A DNA stretch of 64,000 bases. It comes from an uncultured Bartonella sp. Lineage in GTDB: Bacteria > Pseudomonadota > Alphaproteobacteria > Rhizobiales > Rhizobiaceae. Below the pieces are notes generated by a model that did no database searches, had not been told where the DNA came from, and saw nothing but the letters and a program-made list of their open reading frames with translations. Shown here one piece after another: positions 9,301 through 17,010 of the stretch. Position 1 is the first letter of the stretch; each line of letters begins with the position of its first letter. Both the position numbers and the translations under genes were made by a program. Location: the NCBI GenBank assembly GCA_946481695.1, contig CAMLON010000005.1, positions 1 to 64,000 on the forward strand. Direction: 5' to 3'.

Positions 9301-9783
9301 ATGATACGGTTTTTTATAAAATCTTTCTGTTTTTTAACTCTGTTTCTGGTGATCATCTCGTTTTTGGGAACATCAGGAAAAAATAACGGTTCTCAACCTG
9401 ATCAATATATGAATACGGTCGAGGCACTATTGGCGGTCAAAGACACAGTTAATGACCTTGGCAACTTCTGCGAGCGCAATTCCGATACGTGCGAAACCGG
9501 CAAAACTTTTTTCGGCTCGCTCGGCGAACGTGCACGTGACGGAGCACGTATTGCCTATGAATATCTGGACAGAACATTCGGCTCGGACAAAGGCGAGAAA
9601 AAATTGCCGCCTGAAAATATCAATACCGGTTCCATCACGCCCGAAAAAGGACATGACGAACATGAAAAGCATGAGGCAAAGCCTGCTATGCCAAAAATGG
9701 ATAGCGCCGCCACACTTTTAAACAAGCCGGTAACCGGCGGAAAAGAAGAAGCGCATTCCATTCACAACAAGCCGGCCGAATAA
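9301..9783 (+). CDS. DUF5330 family exported protein
   Basis: 160 residues from the ATG at 9301, which opens a strongly hydrophobic N-terminus (MIRFFIKSFCFLTLFLVIIS). An upstream extension of 42 residues is unlikely because it would bury this signal. The conserved core near residues 45-95 has NDLGNFCERNSDTCETG, with two Cys that probably form a disulfide. The C-terminal third is a charged, His- and Pro-rich tail of low complexity. Its function is unknown. It stands alone between divergent and unrelated genes. Confidence 0.72.
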   Translation: MIRFFIKSFCFLTLFLVIISFLGTSGKNNGSQPDQYMNTVEALLAVKDTVNDLGNFCERNSDTCETGKTFFGSLGERARDGARIAYEYLDRTFGSDKGEKKLPPENINTGSITPEKGHDEHEKHEAKPAMPKMDSAATLLNKPVTGGKEEAHSIHNKPAE

Positions 9784-9906
9784 AATTATCCAGACTTAAA
9801 CAACCAATAGCTTTCAGTCGGGAAAATTTACTTTTTCTCAAATACGGAGTAAACGGTTCAACAACAACCATTGGACATTCGAGAAAAAGCAGAACGATAA
9901 TAAATC

Positions 9907-10332
9907 ATGACTGACACAATGAACGATATTCTGGAAAGTTTTTCCATGCTTGACGATTGGGAAGACCGCTATCGTTACGTTATCGAACTCGGCCGCGAAC
10001 TCCCCCCTTATCCGGAAGAAGCGCGTGACGAAGTACACAAGGTGCCGGGATGCGTCAGTCAGGTCTGGTTGTTGACCAAACGCGGCGAAGGTGCCGATCC
10101 TGTTATGACATTCGAAGGCGATTCCGACGCACATATCGTACGCGGCCTTGTCTATATATTGATAACATTCTATTCGGGAAAGCGCGCATCGGAAGTTCGT
10201 GACGCTGATATCGAAAAAGTTCTGAAAAAACTGGGGCTTGACGAGAACTTGACACCGCAACGGTCGAACGGCTTGCGTTCAATGGTTGAACGAATCCGCC
10301 TTGAAGCCCGAAACACACTTCAAAGACAATAA
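9907..10332 (+). CDS. sufE: Cysteine desulfuration protein SufE
   Basis: 141-residue SufE, which accepts persulfide sulfur from the cysteine desulfurase SufS and passes it to the SufBCD scaffold for Fe-S cluster assembly. The active-site Cys is residue 49 in KVPGCVSQVWL. Other family marks are DDWEDRYRYVIELGREL near the N-terminus and the GLVYILITFYSG helix near 80. It is of normal length. No suf operon is nearby, as is common for sufE in rhizobia. A hairpin terminator lies downstream. Confidence 0.92.
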   Translation: MTDTMNDILESFSMLDDWEDRYRYVIELGRELPPYPEEARDEVHKVPGCVSQVWLLTKRGEGADPVMTFEGDSDAHIVRGLVYILITFYSGKRASEVRDADIEKVLKKLGLDENLTPQRSNGLRSMVERIRLEARNTLQRQ

Positions 10333-10418
10333 ATTCCACATTTTTATAGTTGGTTTGAAGTTTTCATTCCAAAATACGCGTATATCGATTTAAATCGGGA
10401 CTTCAATCGATTTAAAAA

Positions 10419-10444
10419 ACGGGTACATCAAAAAATGCACCCGT
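10419..10444. terminator. Bidirectional terminator sufE / mucR
   Basis: ACGGGT and ACCCGT form a 6-bp stem around a 14-nt loop, flanked by A-runs on the left and CTAAATTTTT on the right. The hairpin lies between converging sufE and mucR and could end both transcripts. Confidence 0.6.
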
Positions 10445-10471
10445 CTAAATTTTTCAATCTTAAAATTTTGA

Positions 10472-10909
10472 TTATTTTGCTTTTCTTTTGCCGGGTTTGC
10501 GCCCCAATCCCATCTGCTTTGCAAGTGAGGAACGGGCTTCGGCATAATTTGGTGCAACCATCGGATAGTTGGGATCCAGATCCCATTTCTCGCGATATTG
10601 TTCCGGCGTAAGTTCGTAATGTGTCATTAAGTGGCGCTTGAGCGACTTGAATTTTTTACCATCTTCCAAACAGACGATGTAGTCAGGGAAAACAGAACGC
10701 TTCGGGTTAACTGCCGGCTTTTGCTTTTCGACCTCAGCCTCTGCGGCTGTTTCACCACCTGCTTTGACAAATGCAGCGTGAACGTCCGCGATCAAACTAG
10801 GTAACTCACCCGGTCTAATTGAGTTATTGCCGACATAAGCAGCTACAACATCAGCAACCAGTGTAATAATGAAATCACTTTCATTCTCGCTGACGGCTTG
10901 TTCATCCAT
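10472..10909 (-). CDS. mucR: MucR/Ros family zinc-finger regulator
   Basis: 145-residue transcription factor that binds AT-rich DNA and silences many surface and virulence genes in Brucella and rhizobia. The ATG at 10909 has a strong AGGAAAAG site and is preferred to an in-frame start 17 codons upstream. The N-terminal half is acidic and helical (oligomerisation). The C-terminal half carries the Ros finger, with CLEDGKKFKSLKRHLMTHY near 79-97, then LTPEQYREKW and a basic tail (GRKPGKRK). The AT-rich region upstream fits the autoregulation described for MucR, although this is not shown here. Confidence 0.9.
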   Translation of the reverse strand: MDEQAVSENESDFIITLVADVVAAYVGNNSIRPGELPSLIADVHAAFVKAGGETAAEAEVEKQKPAVNPKRSVFPDYIVCLEDGKKFKSLKRHLMTHYELTPEQYREKWDLDPNYPMVAPNYAEARSSLAKQMGLGRKPGKRKAK

Positions 10910-11312
10910 CTTCTTTTCCTTTTTACTTCTTCTTTGTTTCAGCTTGCGTCTGTTTAGCAAGCAAATGTTGTTTTCATATAGCTATGTAAGAAACCTTGTC
11001 AATTACAAATAGAAAACAAATCTATAAAACAAAGGTTCCATATAGTTTTCAAGTTATTTTTTGATTTTTCTATTGAACTTATAAAGGTCTCTTATACAAA
11101 ATATATATAAAATAAGGCAAAGTGTCCCATTTTTACATAATTAACGTGAGCACGTGACGATAATTCTAGTATTGATTGATTTCCTTATACATAGATATCA
11201 TATAAATGGGGATGATTGCTATTTTGTCAGCTTCTAGCAGCTAATTTTTTCGCTGTCAAAGCAATTGACTGATTAGTCGGCAAAATTAATGTATTTGTTC
11301 AAGGAAAAATTC
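10910..11312. other. AT-rich intergenic region mucR / msrB
   Basis: About 400 nt with no gene between divergent mucR and msrB. It is among the most AT-rich parts of the window, with many T-tracts and TA steps, the kind of DNA that MucR binds. Promoters for both neighbours must lie here. No single box could be assigned with confidence. Confidence 0.45.
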
Positions 11313-11732
11313 ATGAGTGATAGACATCATTTCAAAATTACCAAAACCGAGGAAGAATGGCGTAAGCAATTAACGCCGGTACAATTCGACATTACTCGTG
11401 GACACGGGACAGAAAGAGCGTTTACAGGCCCAAAGTTCGATACTTCGAAGCCGGGAACCTTTTATTGTGTTTGTTGCGGGAAACCACTCTATCGTTCCGA
11501 AACCAAGTTTGAATCAGGTACCGGCTGGCCAAGTTTTTTCCGCCCGATAAGTGCTGATGCTGTGGTTCTTCAGGAAGATTTTTCCCATGGTATGGAACGA
11601 ACCGAAGTTTTATGCGCCGATTGTGGCTCTCACCTCGGGCATGTTTTTCCTGATGGCCCGGAGCCAACGGGCCTGCGTTATTGCATGAACGGCTATGCTT
11701 TGACATATAAGCAGGATAAGACAGCAAGATAA
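11313..11732 (+). CDS. msrB: Methionine-R-sulfoxide reductase MsrB
   Basis: 139-residue repair enzyme that reduces the R-epimer of methionine sulfoxide in oxidised proteins. The start at MSDRHHF has AAGGAAAA upstream and gives the family length; an ATG 8 codons earlier is less likely. The zinc-site cysteines are in [10 protein letters not shown] and [15 protein letters not shown]. The catalytic Cys is in LRYCMNG near residue 124, and the SGTGWPSF substrate motif is present. It is followed closely by ptrB, separated by a short hairpin. Confidence 0.93.
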   Translation: MSDRHHFKITKTEEEWRKQLTPVQFDITRGHGTERAFTGPKFDTSKPGTFYCVCCGKPLYRSETKFESGTGWPSFFRPISADAVVLQEDFSHGMERTEVLCADCGSHLGHVFPDGPEPTGLRYCMNGYALTYKQDKTAR

Positions 11733-11778
11733 AACAAGCAGGCAAAATAAAACAGCCTTGCTAAGAAAACACATTAGT

Positions 11779-11799
11779 AATCGGGCGTATCGCCTGATT
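11779..11799 (+). promoter_or_regulatory. Hairpin just upstream of ptrB
   Basis: AATCGGGCG and CGCCTGATT can pair (one G-T pair) around a 3-nt loop. The hairpin ends 2 nt before the AGGA ribosome-binding site of ptrB. It could be a weak msrB terminator, although no U-run follows, or a structure that modulates ptrB translation. Confidence 0.3.
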
Positions 11800-11810
11800 T
11801 AGGAACAAGA

Positions 11811-13898
11811 ATGACCGAATCATCAATTTTCCCGCCAGACACAAAAAAAATCGACCATTATGAAGAACATCATGGCATTGGTCGTCATGATTTTTACCAT
11901 TGGCTGAGAGCTCGAAACTGGCAAGAAGTCTTCAAAAAGCCCGAATTACTTGACAAAAATATACGCAGTCACCTTGAAGAAGAAAATGCCTATCAGGAAG
12001 CCCTGATGGCTGACACAAAAGAATTGCAAAAAATACTTTTTTCCGAGATGAAAGGGCGTATCAAGGAAGATGACAGCTCGGTACCGGTGAAAGATGGGCC
12101 CTATGCCTATGGTGTTTCTTTCACAACGGGAGGTGAACAACCACATTATTTCAGGACACCTCGCAATGGCGGTGAGGCTGTCGTTTATCTTGATGGTGAT
12201 GCGCTAGCCGAGGGAAAAGACTACTTTCATCTTGGTGCAGTCCAGCATTCGCCAGATCATAAGAAATGTGCCTGGACCTATGATGACAAAGGTTCGGAAT
12301 TCTATACAACAAAACTGCGTGATTTAAGTTCTCTTTCAGATAATGCTGAAACAATTTTGAACACAGCCGGAGATGTTGTCTGGGACGCGAATTCGGAAGG
12401 ATTTTTCTATACCAGCGTGGATGAAAATCATCGCCCTTCGAAACTTTATTATCATAAGCTTGGTACCAAACAAAAATCCGACAAACTGGTTTTCGAAGAA
12501 AAAGACCCGGGATTTTTCTTGAGCGTTGGTGGTTCGTCTTTAAATGACGTTATCTATATCCATATACACGACCACGAAACTTCCGAAGTTTGGCTTATTC
12601 CGGCAAAAGAACCGACGAGCACTCCCAAATGCGTAAGAAAGCGCCAAAAAGGGGTCGAATATAGCTTAACCGAAGGCGGTGACATCTTCTATATCCTTAC
12701 CAATATAGATGGTGCCAAGGATTTCAAAATCATGTCGGCACCTTTTGATAACCCCGCCGAGGAAAACTGGTCGGAAGTGGTGCCGCACCAACGTTCGCGG
12801 CTTATCCTTGCTCATGATGCTTACAAGAATTTTCTTGTCTGGCTTGAACGGCGTGACGGCCTTCCCAGAATCGAGCTCCTTGATCGGCGTGATGCGACAA
12901 GACATGCCATTTCCTTTACGGAAGAAACTTATTCATTAGGGCTTCACGGGGCACCCGAGTACGATAGTGGGACAATTCGCTTTACATATTCTTCCATGAC
13001 AACACCTGCCGAACTTTATGAATATGACATGACGACACGAGAGCGTGTCATGTTAAAACGCCAGGAAGTACCTTCAGGGCATGATCCTGAAAATTATATA
13101 ACGCGTCGTTTGATGGCCAAGGCGGAAGACGGAGTCGAAATTCCCGTTTCGCTCTTTTATCGCAAAGGCACCAAACTTGATGGCAGTGCGCCGTGCCTCC
13201 TTTACGGATATGGAGCCTATGGAATTTCAATGCCGGACGGTTTCAATACCAATGCGTTATCATTGGTCAATCGCGGTTTTATCTATGCAATCGCTCATAT
13301 CAGAGGCGGCAAAGAAAAAGGCTTTGACTGGTATGAAAAAGGAAAACATCTGTTCAAACGCAATACATTTACCGATTTTATCGCTTGCGGGCGCTTTCTC
13401 GTTGCCAATCATTTCACTTCTCACGACCGGCTGATTGCTGAAGGCGGATCAGCTGGTGGCATGCTGATGGGTGCCGTCGCCAATATGGCTCCTGAAGATT
13501 ATGCCGGCATCGTGGCTATCGTTCCCTTTGTCGATGTACTATCGACAATGCTTGACGACACCCTGCCACTAACTCCTCCTGAATGGCCGGAATGGGGAAA
13601 TCCTATTGCGTCGAAGGAAGATTATGAACTGATAGCGTCCTATTCTCCCTATGATAATGTGAGTGCACAGAATTATCCTGCAATTCTTGCAATGGCAGGT
13701 CTCACTGATCCCCGCGTAACCTATTGGGAACCGGCAAAATGGGTCGCAAAATTGCGCGAATTCAAAACCGGCAATAATCCAGTGCTGTTAAGGACAAACA
13801 TGGATTCCGGTCATGCCGGCGCATCCGGACGTTTTTCACGGCTTGAAGAAAGTGCCTATATCTACGCGTTCATCCTTAAAGTTGCCGGAAAGAGTTAA
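11811..13898 (+). CDS. ptrB: Oligopeptidase B (S9A serine peptidase)
   Basis: 695-residue cytoplasmic prolyl-oligopeptidase-family enzyme that cleaves short peptides after basic residues. An N-terminal seven-bladed propeller (to about residue 410) is followed by an alpha/beta-hydrolase domain. The catalytic Ser is near 547 in EGGSAGGMLMG, Asp near 633 in LTDPRVTYWEPAKW and His near 667 in SGHAGASGRF. The GGKEKGFDWYEKGK region that precedes the catalytic core in oligopeptidase B is present. The length is typical. A strong hairpin terminator follows 8 nt after the stop. Confidence 0.92.
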   Translation: MTESSIFPPDTKKIDHYEEHHGIGRHDFYHWLRARNWQEVFKKPELLDKNIRSHLEEENAYQEALMADTKELQKILFSEMKGRIKEDDSSVPVKDGPYAYGVSFTTGGEQPHYFRTPRNGGEAVVYLDGDALAEGKDYFHLGAVQHSPDHKKCAWTYDDKGSEFYTTKLRDLSSLSDNAETILNTAGDVVWDANSEGFFYTSVDENHRPSKLYYHKLGTKQKSDKLVFEEKDPGFFLSVGGSSLNDVIYIHIHDHETSEVWLIPAKEPTSTPKCVRKRQKGVEYSLTEGGDIFYILTNIDGAKDFKIMSAPFDNPAEENWSEVVPHQRSRLILAHDAYKNFLVWLERRDGLPRIELLDRRDATRHAISFTEETYSLGLHGAPEYDSGTIRFTYSSMTTPAELYEYDMTTRERVMLKRQEVPSGHDPENYITRRLMAKAEDGVEIPVSLFYRKGTKLDGSAPCLLYGYGAYGISMPDGFNTNALSLVNRGFIYAIAHIRGGKEKGFDWYEKGKHLFKRNTFTDFIACGRFLVANHFTSHDRLIAEGGSAGGMLMGAVANMAPEDYAGIVAIVPFVDVLSTMLDDTLPLTPPEWPEWGNPIASKEDYELIASYSPYDNVSAQNYPAILAMAGLTDPRVTYWEPAKWVAKLREFKTGNNPVLLRTNMDSGHAGASGRFSRLEESAYIYAFILKVAGKS

Positions 13899-13906
13899 TG
13901 CTGTCA

Positions 13907-13930
13907 TCCGGTCAATACCGGAGATTTTTT
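13907..13930 (+). terminator. Rho-independent terminator of ptrB
   Basis: TCCGGT and ACCGGA pair around a CAAT loop and are followed by GATTTTTT, beginning 8 nt after the ptrB stop codon. It is a textbook intrinsic terminator. Confidence 0.75.
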
Positions 13931-14081
13931 AAAATTGCAGGTCGGGCTCCATAATTCCGTTTTCAAGATATTGCGGCCCTTCCTGTCGTACTTCTCTTGT
14001 AAAATAAGCTTTCTGGACAATTTTTTCGGGAACTTCATGTTGTGGTGAGAATAGCGAGGTTCCGCTCAAGCTGATTTCAGA
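13929..14081 (-). pseudogene. Possible C-terminal remnant of a lost gene
   Basis: On the minus strand a 51-codon open stretch without an ATG near its beginning reads like genuine protein: charged and aromatic residues are well mixed (for example KAYFTREVRQEGPQYLENG) and it ends at a TAA inside the ptrB terminator. An in-frame TAA lies immediately upstream. No ribosome-binding site precedes the only plausible start (a TTG). It looks like the tail of a deleted gene, but the family was not recognised and chance is not excluded. The remaining DNA up to 14241 is AT-rich and shows nothing else. Confidence 0.3.
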
Positions 14082-14241
14082 TTACACATATATTTTTTCT
14101 AACCGGCTCATATCTGATATTCAATCAGTGGATAAATATCACACTTGTCAATACGTTCTAAAAACACCAGATGTTTACTCAAGATGGTAAGAATAAATCT
14201 ACAGGATTTGATCTGATATTTCCGGAAATCTGGCTTCGAAA

Positions 14242-14553
14242 ATGAAAATTACAAATTTAACCGTTCTATTGTTGGTCATCATCTTTTCTTTGCCTGCTCA
14301 AAGTGCAGGAATTAGAAAGAATGTCGATGAATATGCCGGTACCCGTTGTAACACACCGGCAAAGGGAAGCGGAATTGTTGCAGGCTATTTCAGTGGTCTT
14401 ACAGATAACCCCATTGTAAGCTCTGATGGCTTTGTCCCGGTTGACCGCTTCAGATGTTTTAAATCGATGGATGAATGCCGTGGTTGGCTATATACAATGG
14501 AATCGCTTTACGGTTCACCACCACCAACGGCAACATTGTGTACAAGATATTGA
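14242..14553 (+). CDS. Small secreted four-Cys protein (copy 1)
   Basis: 103 residues with a clean signal peptide (hydrophobic residues 7-22, cleavage near QSAG). The mature part has four cysteines in the order TRCNTP, RFRCFKS, DECRGW and TLCTRY, suggesting two disulfides. It is a tandem paralogue of the next gene: both share EYAG.RC, PPKGSGIVAG-like glycine-rich segments, PVDR/PVER followed by RCFK, and a terminal CTR-aromatic. The Cys spacing recalls DUF3551 proteins, but this is only a resemblance. The function is unknown, with a periplasmic or surface location expected. Confidence 0.65.
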   Translation: MKITNLTVLLLVIIFSLPAQSAGIRKNVDEYAGTRCNTPAKGSGIVAGYFSGLTDNPIVSSDGFVPVDRFRCFKSMDECRGWLYTMESLYGSPPPTATLCTRY

Positions 14554-14584
14554 TTTTAACCGGGCTGATGGAGGCCTATCCCCT

Positions 14585-14923
14585 ATGAAACATGGATTGA
14601 CATATTTTACTGCAATCGGCCTTGCCTTTCTCGCAATGTCACAAAGCGGTTATGCAAGTGGACGAGACCCCGGGAAAGTGGCTAATATGACCAGCGAATA
14701 TGCGGGCGAGCGTTGTTCAACACCGCCAAAGGGAAGTGGTATAGTCGCCGGTTTTTTCCGCGGATGGGAACAGACTCCGTTTCAGGACCGTGGCTCCGGT
14801 CTTATGCCGGTGGAGCGTTACAGATGTTTCAAAACCATGAATCAATGCAAGTCATGGCTAAAAACAATGAATTATCTTTATAATGAAAAGTCAATCGACG
14901 CGAGCATGTGCACCAGATTTTAA
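14585..14923 (+). CDS. Small secreted four-Cys protein (copy 2)
   Basis: 112 residues from the ATG at 14585, which has GGAGG 10 nt upstream and opens a signal peptide (MKHGLTYFTAIGLAFLAMSQ). A longer in-frame extension that overlaps copy 1 is rejected. The four cysteines lie in ERCSTP, YRCFKT, NQCKSW and SMCTRF, at spacings nearly identical to copy 1. The two genes are 31 nt apart in the same direction, so they probably form one transcript. Tandem duplication with strong divergence outside the Cys framework suggests selection on the scaffold. Its function is unknown. Confidence 0.68.
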   Translation: MKHGLTYFTAIGLAFLAMSQSGYASGRDPGKVANMTSEYAGERCSTPPKGSGIVAGFFRGWEQTPFQDRGSGLMPVERYRCFKTMNQCKSWLKTMNYLYNEKSIDASMCTRF

Positions 14924-14957
14924 TCAATGGCGCTTATCCGCGTGTGAAAAATAAAAA

Positions 14958-14983
14958 AGCCACCATTTTTAAAAATGGTGGCT
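14958..14983. terminator. Bidirectional terminator before sodB
   Basis: A perfect 13-bp self-complementary palindrome (left arm AGCCACCATTTTT, right arm its complement) lies between the converging secreted-protein pair and sodB. A-run and T-run flanks make it usable in both directions. Confidence 0.75.
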
Positions 14984-15005
14984 CAAATTTTGTTTCCCGA
15001 AAAAA

Positions 15006-15608
15006 TCAAGCTTTTTCGTACATTTCCAGAACGTGATCCCAATTAATAAGGTGATCTACGAATGCTTCCAGATATTTTGCACGGGCATTGCGGTAATCAA
15101 TGTAATAGGAGTGTTCCCAAACGTCGACACCAAGAATAGGCGTTGCTCCATGAACAAGCGGGTTTTCTCCATTCGGTGTCTTGGAAATTTCCAATTTTCC
15201 GTTTTTCACAGCCAACCAAGCCCAGCCAGAGCCGAATTGAGCAGCACCGGCTGCAAGGAAATCCGCACGGAATTTGTCATAACCGCCCAAATCGCTGTCA
15301 ATCGCTTTTTGCAGTTTTGCCGGTAGCTTCTTGCCACCACCGTCTTTCTTCATCCATTTCCAAAAATGGGTGTGATTGTAGTGTTGCGCTGCATTGTTAA
15401 ACAGTCCCTGATTTTTGCCAAAACTTGCTTTGACAATTTCTACAAGGCTCTTGCCTTCAAGACCTGAATCTTTAAGCAATTTATTGCCATTGGTAACATA
15501 GGCCTGATGGTGCTTGTCATGGTGATATTCAAGTGTCTCACGTGACATATAAGGCTGAAGTGCTTCATACGCATAGGGTAGGTCGGGCAATTCAAAAGCC
15601 ATTTTCAA
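15006..15608 (-). CDS. sodB: Superoxide dismutase, Fe/Mn type
   Basis: 200-residue cytoplasmic superoxide dismutase. The N-terminus FELPDLPYAYEALQPYMSRETLEYHHDKHH carries the first metal His. The second His is in the NHTHFW segment near 80, and DVWEHSYYIDYRN near 160 gives the Asp and last His. The residues AAQFGSGWAW are typical of iron forms, so sodB is the better label, but metal choice cannot be proved from sequence. It is transcribed alone with its own promoter upstream of 15608. Confidence 0.92.
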   Translation of the reverse strand: MKMAFELPDLPYAYEALQPYMSRETLEYHHDKHHQAYVTNGNKLLKDSGLEGKSLVEIVKASFGKNQGLFNNAAQHYNHTHFWKWMKKDGGGKKLPAKLQKAIDSDLGGYDKFRADFLAAGAAQFGSGWAWLAVKNGKLEISKTPNGENPLVHGATPILGVDVWEHSYYIDYRNARAKYLEAFVDHLINWDHVLEMYEKA

Positions 15609-15934
15609 TACTCCTTAAAATATATTCTCTCCCGGAATAGGTGCGTTTATTTATTTGGTGCTCTCACTGGATAAAAGCAAGGGAATTTGCCTATCTCACA
15701 AGAGTTTGACCGCTTAAGTCGGGCTATCGGGTCATTGTCTCTACAAAACCGGCTTTATAGATAGACCATTGATGGCTGTAAGGGCAGCCCGAAAAACGCA
15801 AATCTTTTATTATTTATGGTTTTGAACCTTCATACCGAAACTTAATTTGTCGGGGTTATGATGCATCTAAGATTTGGCGCTTCTTAACCTTTTTGCGACA
15901 TATATAAAATATCAAAGAGAAATTGGATTGATTG
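15609..15934. other. Divergent promoter region sodB / L,D-transpeptidase
   Basis: About 325 nt with no gene. It holds the sodB promoter and ribosome-binding site (AGGAGT just upstream of the sodB ATG) on the left and the promoter of the transpeptidase on the right. No clear Fur or Irr box could be recognised by eye. Confidence 0.4.
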
Positions 15935-16636
15935 ATGACCACCTATGTCTCCCGCCGCTTTTTTTTGCAGACACTGACTATCGGTGCAGCCACAACCGGT
16001 CTTTCGGCATGTATGCCTGCAGGGTTGAAAGATATTGCGCTTGCACCGGTAAAAACACCACCAACTACTGCCGATAACAGCGCACTTCTTCCCTTTGCGT
16101 CAATGTATGCCGAAATGCGCGACGGTGATTTTGTTTTACCGGCAATTCCCTATCAAAAAATTGATCCGCAATTTTTGCGGCAGATTGTTGATGACCCGAC
16201 AGGCGAACAACCGGGAACAATTGTTGTCGATACCAAACGCCGTTATCTTTATCTTGTCCGTTTGAACGGTAAAGCTATCCGTTACGGTGTCAGTGTCGGA
16301 AAAGAAGGTTTTGCATGGTCCGGCCGCGGTATCATTGAATATAAACGCAAATGGCCGACATGGACTCCGCCTTCTGATATGATCGCCAGACAACCACAAC
16401 TTAAAAAATACAGTGCAGAAAACGGCGGAATGAAACCGGGGCTAAAAAACCCGCTTGGCGCACGCGCGCTTTATATTTTTCAAGATGGCAGAGACACCCT
16501 CTACCGTCTTCATGGTTCGCCCGATTGGTTGTCCATTGGAAAGCGCGCTTCTTCCGGTTGCGTGAGATTAGTCAATCAGGACATTATTGATCTTTACGAG
16601 CGTGTACCCGAAAAAGCCCCCGTACTTGTTGTCTGA
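15935..16636 (+). CDS. L,D-transpeptidase (YkuD) with Tat/lipobox signal
   Basis: 233-residue wall enzyme that forms or uses meso-DAP links in peptidoglycan or attaches outer-membrane proteins. The YkuD domain fills about residues 85-233. The active site is HGSPDWLSIGKRASSGCVRL, with the catalytic Cys near 209. The N-terminus has a twin-arginine motif (SRRFFLQ) followed by a hydrophobic stretch and a lipobox LSAC with Cys near 26. It may therefore be exported folded by Tat and lipidated. The ATG at 15935 is chosen over a TTG one codon earlier. It stands alone. Confidence 0.85.
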   Translation: MTTYVSRRFFLQTLTIGAATTGLSACMPAGLKDIALAPVKTPPTTADNSALLPFASMYAEMRDGDFVLPAIPYQKIDPQFLRQIVDDPTGEQPGTIVVDTKRRYLYLVRLNGKAIRYGVSVGKEGFAWSGRGIIEYKRKWPTWTPPSDMIARQPQLKKYSAENGGMKPGLKNPLGARALYIFQDGRDTLYRLHGSPDWLSIGKRASSGCVRLVNQDIIDLYERVPEKAPVLVV

Positions 16637-17010
16637 TATTGAGTAACAGCGGTAAATTCGCTTTCACATCCCCGTAACCGTTCCGGTCGTTATGTTAATT
16701 CCTTGAAACTACCAAAATAGTTCGGATGTTTTGCTAAATGGAACATCGGATGTTTTGCTAAATGGAACAAAAGTAAGCCCCGTCTTCCTCTTTGACAAAC
16801 GCCCCGTTTTGCAAAGTGCAGTTTGCAAATCGTATAAAACTTCTGAAAACCATATAACCGGAGATAAAGCTTCATTGGCGTTGCCGATATTGAAAACAAT
16901 GTTTTGAATAGCGCCTAAGGCCACAATGGCGGCCAATTACCTCCCTTTAGCTTTACAGTCCCCGAGTGTGATGTTTCACCCGCTTAAGAAATCGTCAGGT
17001 CACTAACCGT
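16637..17010. other. Intergenic region with a short tandem repeat
   Basis: About 370 nt with no supported gene between the L,D-transpeptidase and the HerA-like gene, which converge. Two overlapping minus-strand frames of 69 and 75 codons exist but read as non-coding. The only structure seen is the 24-bp tandem repeat listed next. Confidence 0.4.
16722..16769. repeat. Two exact tandem copies of a 24-bp unit
   Basis: The unit begins TCGGATGTTTTGC and ends AAATGGAACA. Two identical copies abut at 16722-16745 and 16746-16769. The exact identity indicates a recent slippage or duplication event in non-coding DNA. Confidence 0.85.

Noticed and set aside
14426..14584. N-terminal extension of the second secreted paralogue
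   Set aside because: The extension overlaps copy 1 in another frame; the internal ATG at 14585 has GGAGG and opens a proper signal peptide.
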